Shown here in pieces: positions 12,240 to 23,500 of a DNA stretch of 64,000 nucleotides (the stretch's first letter is position 1; every line of letters begins with the position of its first letter). The notes under the pieces were generated by a model that worked only from the letters and a program-made list of their open reading frames with translations, ran no database searches and was not told the origin of the DNA. The stretch spans positions 3,410,001 through 3,474,000 of the forward strand of contig NC_047096.1 in NCBI RefSeq assembly GCF_902459505.1, written 5' to 3'. Position numbers and translations under genes: made by a program. This DNA comes from Geotrypetes seraphini (taxonomy: Eukaryota > Chordata > Amphibia > Gymnophiona > Dermophiidae).

Positions 12240-12620
12240 CTAACTTGGACAGACAGATGGCATTTTTTAACTTTATTAATTTTCAAACAATTAATTTAAA
12301 CATAAACACTTCATAGAAGGCACTTTAAATACACAATAAATACATAAAACAATAATTTCCTTCCTCCCCATAACTAATAGATGAAGAATTACAATATTAT
12401 AATTAAGTAATTTTAGTAATCAGAATACATATACCTCCCCCCACCCACTCTGGATGTGTAAGAAATCTAATAGGAGCGATACATGACATTTAGTGCAATT
12501 CAACATATGCAATCAATGGGCATCACACCCTATTAAATGTATTACTAATCTCCAAACACTCCGCATTCATTCTCTCATAATTATAAGTAGTGCAAACATT
12601 TGCCCATAGTGCCGGTTTTT
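12240..12620 (-). mobile_element. Probable L1-type LINE 3' end
   Basis: An AT-rich stretch beginning with a T run (antisense poly(A)) has the look of an L1 3' UTR. There is no coding part. Confidence 0.4.
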
Positions 12621-12810
12621 GAAAAGCCTCCTCACAAAGCGTCAAGCAGGGAGTCCACAGATGTCATGCAATGACATCAGCCGAATGTACAGACTCCCCC
12701 CCCTACCCCCGCCCAACAAGAGCGAGGCTAGGGGGGGTCCTGATTTTCCAATTGCAAAATCTTTCAACCCTAAGATAGGGTTAAGGATGCAGAACCCAAA
12801 GTGAAAGGAG

Positions 12811-13620
12811 TTAGGAGTCAAAAGCACTCTCAAAGAGATGGGCTTTTAACTGGACCTTGAACACTGCCAGAGAAGGAGCCCGCCGTAGGGATTTGGGCAG
12901 CTTGTTCCAAGCATATGGTGCAGCAAGGCAGAAGGGACAGAGTCTGGAGTTGGCAGTTGAAGAGAAGGGCACATATAGGAGGGACTTACCAGCTGAGCGG
13001 AGCTGGGGGGGGGCATAGGGGCAGCTATAAGGAGTTTGAATTGTATTCAGAAAAGTACGGGAAGCCAATGAAGTGACTTTAGGAGAAGGGTAACATTAGT
13101 AGTGGCTCTCCCGGAATATGAGTCGTGCAGCCCAATTCTACACTTCCCCCTCCCGATTTGCGGTTTTAGGACTCGTGATTTTGATTATTCACGGTTACCT
13201 TAAACCGGAATCACCCCCACCCGCCTCCCAGATCTTACCTGGTAGTCTAGCAGTCTTTCAGGGCAGGAGCGGTCTTCCTCTGCTCCTGCCCCATGCAGAT
13301 CAGTCATCCAAAATGGCTGCCGTGAGTTCCTGTCATAGTTTCGAGAGATTACAGGTACTCAAGGCAGCCATTTTGGATGACTGATCTGTACGGGGCAGGA
13401 GCATAGGAAGATCGGTCCTGCTCCAAAAGACCGCTAGACCACCAGGTAAGGTCCGTGAGGGAGGCGGGGGAAGGTCAGAGTCGGCCCAAAAATTATTTGT
13501 GAAATTTCAATATTCACAGGCTGGCTCTGCCCCTAACCCCAATGAATATTGAGGGATGAGTATAGATAGATTATAGGGGAGCGAGATGGCTAAGCGGAAG
13601 GCCTGAGAGGAGAGTATTAC
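12811..13620 (-). mobile_element. L2/CR1-group LINE fragment, split by a foldback element
   Basis: An open frame (12,811-13,068) shows the C-terminal LINE block YAWNKLPKSLRRAPSLAVFK. Homology seems to resume at about 13,565-13,620, beyond the foldback element at 13,145-13,560, so the foldback inserted later. Confidence 0.6.
13145..13560. mobile_element. Foldback element
   Basis: Inverted arms include CATCCAAAATGGCTGCC and GGCAGCCATTTTGGATG around a short centre near 13,340. Outer ends carry CGATTTGCGGTTTTAGG and a weak inverted partner. It has no coding capacity. Confidence 0.7.
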
Positions 13621-14680
13621 AGTAGTTTAGAGGTGGAATCTCAGCCACTTGGATTTTTCGTGGTTGCATTTTGCACATATTTTGACAGGAATCCAGAGGC
13701 TGGCAAGGTGTAGACTGATCTCAGTATCAAGTATACTGCTACTACCCTCTGTAATTCCCTCACCTGCAAGGGGAAAAGATTTGGCCCCTGAAGCCTCAAT
13801 TAGTTATGATTTTATATTGAAATTATTTTACTAGAAGATCCCTGAAATGTAACGTAATCTTATTTGTACTCTAACTGTAATCTATTTGTTATACCACACA
13901 GTAACGTACAGTCAATTTAATATCCAATTTGCAAGTTCTTCCGGAATTAATCCAGGTACCTCTCCTCCCTTGTAACCAAAAAAAAAACAAAAACCCAAAA
14001 CTGTTGTAACTTTACTGGAAATGTCCAGTTAGCTCTTTTGTAATCCGCCTTGAACTGCAAGGTATAGGCAGAATAGAAGTCCCTAATGTAATAAAAAGAA
14101 ACAATATTCTGTACAACTGTCATTTTATAAATTGCAAATAATATAGAACAAGGATTAACAAAACCTGTGTCTCCCGTCTCACAAATATTCCCTCCACTAT
14201 TGAGAAAACTGAACAAGCCAAATTACTACAGAATTCTACATAGAAAAATTATGCTAATAGAATTCCTTGGACACACAAATAACACCAAATCCATAACAGC
14301 TGACCAAAAATTATAAACATACAATAAATTAAACCAAAATCCCAAGAAGCTACACCTTGCATTTAGTAATGCCAAATAATTAGAAAGATCCATTGCCTTC
14401 TATATTGTGCAAAACAAAGATCTCACATGACAGAAATAGTGTTAGGGGAGTGCAATTAGGGCAACTGCCCCCCGGTCAGAGAGAGAGCTAAGCCTGTTGG
14501 AAGCTGAAGAAGGCACAGCCTGGTAGTGGGCTGTGTGATCCCTACTTACATCCAGCTCTAGCATGATCCAGATTTCAATTCTGATGTAATCACAAAATAG
14601 AAAATAAAATAATTTTTTACCTTTTATTAGCTCGTCATTTTATTGTTATGTCTCAGGCGCTGGTTTCTTCTGTCTTGCTA
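13620..14680. other. Intergenic, nothing recognised
   Basis: AT-rich sequence with no gene or well-defined repeat that I can name, apart from a possible LINE 3' end near 14,040-14,100 (GTAATCCGCCTTGAACTG). Confidence 0.4.
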
Positions 14681-14689
14681 TGGTCTGGC

Positions 14690-15470
14690 CATTTGACATT
14701 TCTTTTTTCTCCAAGCTAACCCTTCTGTCTTTGTGTATGTATTGTTCTCCATGTTCAGCATCTCCTTTCTCTATGTCTCCTATATGTCCCTTTGTAATAT
14801 TTCCCCTGTGCCCATCTCCCAGCCTTCATCATCACTATTCTATGATCCCTTCCCCCTGTGTTCAGTATCACTCTATCCCTATGCCCCCCTAAGTCCAGTA
14901 TCTTCCTTCTGAATTCTTATTCTGCCCCATGTCTAGCCATCTTCCCTCTGTCCATATACCCTTCCATGTCTGGCATTGCTCCTGTATCCATAAACCACCC
15001 CATGCAACATTTCCCTGTGTCCTTGTGCATATGCTCCCATCCATGCCCACCATCTCCCCTCTTTATCTCCATGTCCTGTTTCTCCCCTTTCACTCCCTTA
15101 CACCAATATTCCTCCCTCCCGCTGCTATGTTCAACATTTTGCTCCTTCTTCATTCATCCCCTTGCTTCAGCTTCTTTTTCCTTTCCTTTTTCTCTCCTCC
15201 CTGCAGGTCCTGCACCTCTCTCTTACCTCCAGCCCCCCTCCCATGGGTCCAACACCTCTATCCCCTTCCTTCAGTGCCCAGGTGTGGGTCTGGCACCTCT
15301 CCCCTCCAGCTCCAGTCTCCCCCCCCCCCCACCACATGGGCCCAGCAGCTCTTTCCATTCCCTTCAATCCCCAAACCAGATCCAGCACCTGTCTTCCCTT
15401 CAGCTCCAGCTCTGGAGCTAGCCAGTCAGTCCCCCGCTCAACACACACAGGTTTAGCAAATCCCACCCTA
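14690..15470. repeat. Degenerate pyrimidine-rich repeat
   Basis: Strongly C+T biased text with loosely repeated CCATGTC and CATCTCC words. Open frames here (for example 14,858-15,421) are low-complexity artefacts. Confidence 0.5.
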
Positions 15471-16049
15471 TGCTGTCAGCTCCTTTGCGCCTCCGCAGGC
15501 CTCTCGGTCCTTACAAGCTTCAACGACTAAAGAAACAACATCACAGGTCTGATCAGGGGCCTTTGGCGAGTCCCTCCTTCCAATGTAACTTAATTTTCGC
15601 AAGAGAGCAACCCTCCTCCTGCTCTCTTCAAGTCACCATATCTTGACTCGTGCAGGTTTCTTCTGAGGCCTGTCTGATATGGGTAGCCCTACAGCAGGGG
15701 TGCCCAAAAGGTCGATTGCAATCGATCAGTAGATTATGAAGGCAATACGAGTCGATCACAGAGCTCATCCTGGGCTCCGTGTTAGACTCGCGTTGCCTAT
15801 GCATTCTACCTGCTTCCCGATGCCATAAAGACACAGAAGCGCCAGGCTGAGCAGCCTTCCCCACCCGACATCTATTCTGACATTGCAGAGGAAGTTCCGG
15901 GCCAGCCAATCGCTGCCTGACTGGCCCAGAACTTCCTCTGCGATGTTAGAATTGATGTCAGGTGGGGAAGGCTGCTCGGACCAGTGATCCTGCGTTCTCT
16001 TTATGGTGTCGGGAAGCAGGGAAAGCAGAACTTAGCGGTGGTGGCTTGG

Positions 16050-16260
16050 GGGAGGGAGGGGAGAAAGAAAGGGGGCAGGCAGGGAGACACAGAAAGGAGG
16101 GGGGGCAGGGAGACAGAAAGAAAGAAGGGAAACAGAAAGACAAAGAAAGGGGGCATGGAGAGAGAAAGACATGCAGAAAGGGGGCATGGAGAGAGAGAGA
16201 GAGAAAGAAAGAAGGGGACAGGGAGAAAGAAAGGGGAGGGGGCAGGGAGAGAAAAAAAAA
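16050..16260. repeat. GA-rich polypurine array
   Basis: Repeats of GGGGGCAGGGAGA and AGAAAGAAAG words, similar in composition to the array at 2,093-2,960. Confidence 0.8.
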
Positions 16261-16478
16261 GTTGGGGGAGGGAATGAGGGCTGGAGGATAGGAAGCATAC
16301 AGGAGGCTGAAAGAAAGGGAGAAATATTGGATGCACAGTCAGAAGAAGAAAGTGCAACCAGAGATTCATGAAATTACCAAACAACAAAAGTAGGAAAAAT
16401 TATTTTATTTTCAATTTAGTAATCAAAATTTGTCCATTTTGAGAATTTATATCTGCTGTCTATATTTTGCTCTATGGA

Positions 16479-16608
16479 CCCCTTTAACTAAACAGCAAAA
16501 GCGTTTTTTAGCGCAGGGAGCCTATGAGCATCGAGAGCAGTGCAGGTCATTCAGTGCTGCTCCCTGCGCTAAAAACTGCTATCACGGTTTAGTAAAAAGG
16601 GAGGGGGT
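16479..16608. mobile_element. Hairpin MITE
   Basis: The arms contain TTTTTTAGCGCAGGGAGC and GCTCCCTGCGCTAAAAA, with outer CCCCTTTAACTAAA/TTTAGTAAAAAGGG. The element folds over its whole length. Relatives are at 28,435-28,527, 35,781-35,910 and 54,361. Confidence 0.75.
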
Positions 16609-17079
16609 ATATTTATCTATTTTTGTATAGTTGTTACTGAGGTGACATTGCATAAAGTCATCTGCCTTGACCTCTTTGAAAACCCCCTGAATACAAATGA
16701 TAATTAACATTTTCTCTGCATACAGTGTGCTTTGTGTTTTGAAAAATTTTATTGTTGATAGATCGTTTTGACTTGGTCATTTTAAAAGTAGCTCGCAAGC
16801 CCAAAAAGTATGAGCACCCCTGCCCTACAGCATAGCTCACCAAGTCAATGAAGCACACAAGCCCATCCACCACAAGGTGGTGTCCTTTTGGAGGAAATTT
16901 TTTTTAAATCAGACCAGTGGCTCCCAAAACCATTGAAAATATTTCTGTATACTTATGCCACATTTTCTTGATAACTAATATACTCAAATATAAACCAATC
17001 CGAATATAAACCTAGGTGACCTTTCCCCCCCAAAAAAGGTTGACTCAAGTATAAACAGAGATTAGAAATTTGGGTGATT

Positions 17080-17760
17080 CTGGTGAGAAAGTCTACAAAG
17101 GTTTATGGTAGACATTATTGCCATAAGTTTTAACACAAATTTTTTTTTTTTACTTTAAATATTTTTCTTAGCACAAAACCACACATTTACAATAACAGCA
17201 ATTTTAAACAGTTCCTCTGATTTTAGGCCTTTGAGAAAAATGTATTTTTGGGGTCTGCCCAAGAAGGTTCCCTAAAGGCTACATGAGCTTGAAGGTAAGA
17301 AGCAGTAACAAACTGTAGAACTACAATACCTCACGGTTCAGTGCAGTTTAACAATAAGAGGAGAGAACTGTAAAAACAGCAAATTTATATACCACAAAAC
17401 ACAGTACATTATACATAAAACATAACACTGAAGATACTGAAAACATTGAAAAACACCAAATAAAATAAGAAAAGGGGAGAGCAGAACTAAAACAATCCTT
17501 CCAGCTCGCGTCCAGAAAGGAAAAACTGCAGGTGGAAGTAGAGTTCCCAGTGAAGTAGGAGGGACACAGAAAAAATCTGGAGTGGATTCCTTCTGCAGAT
17601 GGCTTGTGGCCATGGGGAGATAACCCGCTGGTCTGGAACGTCACACCTATTGCACTGGAAATTTTAAAATAAATACAAATTTGCATACACTGCCTCATTA
17701 GAATGCAAATCTAACTGGCTGAGGTTCCTCCAGGACAAGTTTGTGAATTACTGGCCTATC
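17080..17760. other. Intergenic, nothing recognised
   Basis: No exon or classifiable repeat is seen. Short open frames at 17,338-17,698 show no known motif. Confidence 0.4.
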
Positions 17761-18130
17761 GCTCGATTGTAAATTAATGTAATCTTTTGTAAACCGCATT
17801 GATCTGCAAGGTTATGCGGTCTAGAAGTTGATTTTTATGGTATTTTACGTATTTCTCTGTCACAGGTCATATAAACATAGTAACATGATGGCAGATAAAG
17901 GCCAAATGGCCCATCCAGTGAGTCTTCCCATCCTTCAGCATCCACTATCTCCTCCTCTCCCTATTGGCTAAGGCTCTTTAATCTAATCTAATCTTCTATT
18001 TCTGTGTCGCTCATACCTAGGCAGGCTCAAGGCAACTTATAGAGAGGGGCGAGAATGGAGAAGGGGGGAGTAGGGGATGGAGAAGAGGTAGCTATTGTGA
18101 GGTCATAGAGCTTTATGGTTATAGAACAAG
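17760..18130. repeat. Composite of LINE 3' end and dispersed repeat pieces
   Basis: A LINE 3' end (TGTAAACCGCATTGATCTGC) is followed by pieces that recur inverted at 46,700-46,800 (CCTATTGGCTAAGGCTCTTT and GTGAGGTCATAGAGCTTTAT). Confidence 0.5.
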
Positions 18131-18170
18131 ATAAATCAAGAACTAAATACACACAAGCTGAATACCAAAA

Positions 18171-18664
18171 ATATGCCAACACACCAAAAAGTATTCAAAT
18201 ATCTCCGGACTGTATCACCCACTCATTAAGAGAATACAAAAAAAGACCTCAGGATTTAACAACACAAAGGTTGTAATAGGCAATACATCCTTGGTCAAAA
18301 ACTCCAGACAGTTTACTAAATTCTCTTGATTGCAATTATACTCGCTTGGACTTTATAATATATTCTCAATAAATTACTTCAAAGGTATCAAAAAGGCTGC
18401 CAAACCAACCAAAAAGAAAAGAACCAAGCACTTATCTGTGATGTAATTTCAGTTCCACTAAGCAAAAGTCACTGCAGAGATCCACAAAATGGAAGACGTG
18501 TTCAGCTGATGTATTGCCTATTTCAGCCTTTGAAGCTGACAGAGAGTTCCAGGTGTTGTGAAATCCTGGGAATACTGAGGTCTTTTTCTCCATTTTCTTG
18601 TATTCTCTTAATGAGTGGGTGATACAGTGGAGATATTTGAATACTTTTTGGTGTGTTGGTATAT
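18171..18664. mobile_element. Foldback element
   Basis: Arms of about 90-100 bp (18,171-18,258 and 18,561-18,664) are inverted copies; both contain the block ACACACCAAAAAGTATTC or its complement. The centre of about 300 bp is unrelated. Confidence 0.75.
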
Positions 18665-18950
18665 AGAAACATGATGGCAGATAAAGGCCAAATGGCCCAT
18701 CCAGTCTGCCAATCCCCAGTCATCACTATCTCTTCCTCTCTCCCAGGCTTTCTTGAATTCAGACAGTCTCTGTCTCCACCACTTCTTCTGGGAGACTGTT
18801 CCACGTATCTACCACCCTTTCTGTAAAAAAGTTATTTCCTCAGATTACTCCTGAGCCTATCACCTCTTAACTTTATCCTATGCCAAAGCACATCTGACCT
18901 CATTTCAAACTAAGCAGCATACAAGGAGGATTGAGGGAAATGAACATATT
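18665..18950 (-). mobile_element. CR1-like LINE 3' region
   Basis: It begins with GAAACATGATGGCAGATAAAG and continues into a CR1-type antisense body (TTCTGGGAGACTGTTCCACG). It is a fragment. Confidence 0.55.
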
Positions 18951-19018
18951 TTCCTATCACTTATATTGCCTTAGAGCCAGGATATAAGAGCACAGAATGC
19001 GGTTAGAGTTATAAAGAA

Positions 19019-20396
19019 TTTATTCAAATGTCTTCATCACTTTGTAAGAACCTGCATGGTTGATAAGTGCCACATCCAGAAGTGATTCCTATCCCCTTCC
19101 CTTTTGTATAACAAGAATTAATTGTAAGGCTAAGTAAATAAAAAATACAGTAGGATTTAAGAAATAATCAAAACGTTATTTAACAGTTAAAAAACAGTAA
19201 TTATATGTCAATTCTTTGGCAAGTTGGTAAAGTATGAAAAATACATGATTATATGCAAAAGTTGAGTAAAAATATTTTGTTTTCCCTTAAAACTTCTTTT
19301 GCTTTATCAAATGGAAATATTTAAAATGTCATTGTGTTATTTCAGTACTGTACTGTGTAACCCACAACAGAATGAAACACTCACAACCTGCCTTTTTCTG
19401 TGGGTAACGTTATCAGCAGATAACCATACTCTTGCGTGATGCCAGTGGGTCCAAATAGGACACCACAAAACCTCACACAAAAGTACTTTTCCCATTTCTA
19501 CAAGAGAGGAGGGAGGGTGATATTAAATGACTCTTAACTCCTGTGCAGTTACGTGGTGTTTTTGGCAGAAGAAGAGAAATCAGGGCAGAACTATGGAGCC
19601 GTTAGAGGACACTGTCATGCTCCAGAGGAAAAGCAACATTTCCACTTCTTAAAGGCACATTTCCCTTAATGTATAAATAGAGGATTACTGCACAGGTCCT
19701 GGACCTGTTGGGCCGCCGCGTGAGCGGACTGCTGGGCATGATGGACCTCAGGTCTGACCCAGCGGAGGCATTGCTTATGTTCTTATGTCATGTTTGTCTT
19801 GATTTATGTCCACCTCTTCTTCACCAGGGTTGCTCTTCACAAATCAAGTTTGAATACTAGTTCTACTAGCATCCACATTTGCCCTTATCTTACCACCTAC
19901 CTTAGGGCCCCTGATGAAGACAGTCAAGTTGAAACACAGCCCATGTCGGGTCTGTTTTTTCAAAGTTAATGTGGTTGATTGCAGAAACATCTGCAACCTT
20001 GTGTGCTACAATAAATCACTGCATCGAGAATATCAAATTTGCAGTCTTTCTTCTCATTTTGATTGCATCTGTCCACTTCCTGCATAGTCATTTTTGTAAC
20101 TATTTTCAGAATACACAATGCTTACATGGTAACAGCAAAAAGAAGCAGCAATAAGCTATTGTTCTGTTGCAGATTAAGGAAGTCTTGAAAAAAGCATCTG
20201 TCCACATGTATGTCTGAATAAGAGTTTCTGTAACTCCCTATCATGAGCAGAGCTTAACGTTGAATCCTGCTGGTTATGAAAAGGTAAGACCTGACTTTCT
20301 GAATGAAAAAGAATAGTGCTTTTGTGGGAATAAAAAAAAGATCAGTCACCATGAATAAGACAAATATGAATGTTTATATACACCATGAAAACACAC
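19019..20396 (-). terminator. RAB29: Probable RAB29 3' UTR with poly(A) signal at 19,019-19,024
   Basis: The first minus-strand AATAAA I see after the stop codon is at 19,019-19,024, which would give a 3' UTR of about 1.4 kb. Within it lie a CR1 tail (about 19,680-19,790) and a hammerhead motif on the opposite strand (19,905-19,953). The end of the transcript is an inference. An unrecognised signal nearer the stop codon is possible. Confidence 0.35.
19905..19953 (+). ncRNA. Type I hammerhead ribozyme motif (decayed)
   Basis: Core CTGATGA (19,911-19,917) is followed by a bulged A, stem II (GAC/GTT), GAAA (19,931-19,934), a short stem III and the cleavage-site TC. Stem I pairs GGGCCC (19,905-19,910) with GGGTCT (19,948-19,953), two pairs being G-U. 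One stem III pair is lost by a C-A mismatch that fits CpG decay. Such ribozymes are known in Penelope-like retroelements. It is antisense to RAB29 and so would not cut RAB29 mRNA. Confidence 0.6.
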
Positions 20397-20508
20397 TTAG
20401 CAGCAGCCCCAGCCGGGCATGGGGGCATCCTTCAGGTTTATGTAATCTCCCTGGCCTGCAGGGGAGGTCAGTCCATCACTTGTGGCCATCATCTTCTCTA
20501 TAAGAAGC
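20397..20508 (-). CDS. RAB29: RAB29 coding exon 5 (C-terminus and stop)
   Basis: The exon reads [12 protein letters not shown], then [10 protein letters not shown], and ends GWGCC with stop TAA. The double Cys is the geranylgeranylation site. The 153-bp intron before it is the shortest in the gene. The hypervariable tail differs from human, but DYINL is kept. Confidence 0.96.
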
Positions 20509-23500
20509 CTGAGAAATGAGAATGGCATCTTTTATCCAACTGGGATCACTACATGCTTAAGAGCACATCAACAAACATAACATGTCAGATGCAGCTAGCT
20601 CTGGGGTGCAGAGCCAGGCAGAGCAGTATTTCAGCAGTCAAACATATCTCTGAGGACATACCTCATAGACTCATTAATATTCTTATTTTCTTTGACAGAT
20701 GTTTCGGTCCAGCCAATAAAGTTATTCTCCTTGCTGAGCAGGTCAATTTCTTCCTTGGTCACGGCCCATGGGGACAAATCGCACTGCATAAGCAATAAAA
20801 CATTCATTACAACAGGAAACAGCAGCAATCGTGCGCTTCCACGCTTCCAAGTTAGCCACTCATGCATTTTATACAGGTGCATGCTTTGTCTCACTTCAGA
20901 GATTTTCAGTGGCCATGTTTTTCCTGTGCTGCTCATATTTCACTTGAATAGATACACTGCCAAACTTTGACTTGTAATGTCTAGCTCCTGGTTCTATGGC
21001 AAAAATAAACATCTTTTATATTAATTCCTGCCACATAACAGTTGCTAAATAGCGAGACTCTTTCAAGGATACGATTCACATCTGAACAGGGGATCCAATG
21101 ATCAAAAAGTGAAAATCTTAAATTCATTCAGAAACAAATTGTAAATGAGTAATCAAATTATATTGTACAAGTTTGTTCTCTTTATTCTTCTCCATGTTCA
21201 TAATGCCATGTGGCTATTCCTCTATTGGTTCATAAGGAATTGCAGTTTACAGAAACTGGCTTTCTCCAGCAGTGATGCCTCTACACCGTCAAACAGACTG
21301 CAGCTTTCCTTAGACAGTGTAGGGTGAAACATCAGTTCTCCGTTTTATCATTTATAAAAGCATATGTGCCTGTCTTTAATGTGTGATAATTAGACTGTTA
21401 TATTCACTTTCATTGCCAATAAGTATGAAAGATGTGTGAATGGACTCTTGACAGTAGCCAAGGTTGAAGTCGTGATAACTGGTTATACTATGCATAAGTT
21501 TCAAACCTGGGCTACATCTACCATTAGTTTGAAAAGCTGTACACTACTTTTGAAAGACTGCACAGGAAAGACAACTAAGTAAAAACAGTTTGCAGACAGA
21601 TATTTTTTGGACTAAATAAGATTTAGCAGCCCCAATAAATGACATTTCAGACTTTTATTCACATTGGCAGAAATTTAGCATGGATATCCTTGATGAAATA
21701 GCCCCAAAACATCTATTTTATAAACATCAAATTAAATCAGAAGGGTGGTTTGATAAGGGACTTACAGATCTGAAATGCTCAAATAGGCGCCTCGAGCAAA
21801 AATGGCATAAAACGGGAACAGATGTTGATTATGAGCATTGGAGACATAATTTTACTTATAAGGTAAAATTATGTCCTTAACTGTTAATTTTCTTTCCTTT
21901 AGTCACAGCATATGATGAATCTAGAAACTAGTGGGATTACATCCATCAACCAGCAGGTGGAGATAGAAAGCACTTGATTTATCCTAGGGTAAATCTTGGA
22001 TGCACAGCCTCCTGGCCAACCAGTGTAGGTCTTCTCCAAGCAGTTGAATTAAAAGACAAAGTCAAGCACATAAAAGGCATGAGACATATGAAACATAAGA
22101 CATATATGCAACTTCATTCCCTCACATGTACAACCCACACCATTGATGCTTCAAATTCAAGAATGCAATTTCATGCTGAAACCGTGCCTGAGAGTGACAA
22201 AACCCTGCAACAGGGTGGGGCTCAGGATTCATCTGCTGCGACTAAAGGAAAAAAAATTAACAGGCAAGGACATAATTTTACCTTCCTTGTCATCAACAGC
22301 AGATGAATCCATAACTAGTGGGATGCACCAAAGCAATCCAAACATAGGAAGGGAAATAAAGAAGCGAATGGGAAATCCCTCACCCCAAAATCCTGCCCTG
22401 CAGCATGCGTCCAGAGAATATGTCACCCACGATCATACAGAGGCTACCCTCCCTAGCATACGTGAGCAGGAGCCATCCTCGCCCAAGAGCACCATGCTGT
22501 GGAAACCACAGCTACATCTCCCCTACAAAATCCATAGGGCTCCCCCCAGGAGGCAAAACTGTTGACCAAAGTCAAGAAAAATGCCAGAGGAGAGGCAAGA
22601 CACCAAAACTGTACCTGGGCCCCGAAGTGACAAGTGCCATTCCCAGAGCCCCCAAAGAGATACAACGACAACCTCAGACACTGAGATATCTGATCCAACT
22701 TTTAGCCCATTCCTCCACAAGAATGACCCAGAAGGAGTGGAAAGGAAAATCTCTGAGCAGTTACCCCGCAACTAGCCTATCCCCAGCTAACTGTTAGCTG
22801 GCCGGGATTACACAAGGTACATTAGGACACCAGCGAAATGGCGCCAAGGCCAATTACCTGGGGCCTGCCGAACAGTGAGAGCAAAGGAATCATTGCCGGA
22901 GGCGGTGTCCCTCCTCCGAGTGGAGAAAGACTGACAGCAGTGGCACCAGCTACCGCAGCCCCCCCCTCCCCATTTGTAGCAGGAGGGAAGGGCCTTGGCC
23001 AACCGCCCTCAGGGCCTCCTAACGCCCGCTGCTGCCTGCCCCAGCTACAAGCCAGTGGCTGCGCGTGACTATGGCCAAAGCAGCCTCGGCTGTCCTACGC
23101 GACAAAGGAGTAACAAACTCCTCCCACTAGCGCCTCTCCGAAGAGAATGGTGACCTTTGTAGCCCCGCGCCCACCGAACGAGTGAGCTTATGGGACTTAG
23201 GTATCCAGGTTCTTCAGGGGGAAGGGACCTAGTAACCCAGGTGTTGCCCCCCCTAAAAATGGCACTATACAGCTCCCATCCCGCAGCTCAACTGAGGCCT
23301 GAGCCGCAGGAACCTTTCTCCCCTGAGGCCTAAGCCCCAGGCCCATGTCTCCTCTGAGGCTTAAGCTCAGGTCAATGACTCCTCTGAGGCCTAAGCCACA
23401 GGCCCATGTCTCAACCGAGGCCTGATTTCACAGGCTCATGTCTCAACTGAGGCCTGATGCCACAGGCCCATGACTCAACTGAGGCCTAAGGCCACAGGAA

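Larger units (their letters stand above)
15695..16822. mobile_element. Non-autonomous hAT-type element
   Basis: The ends CAGGGGTGCCCAAAAGG and its inverted partner are flanked by a perfect 8-bp duplication CCCTACAG (15,687-15,694 and 16,823-16,830). The interior holds a GA-rich array (about 16,050-16,260) and a small hairpin element (16,479-16,608). Confidence 0.9.
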
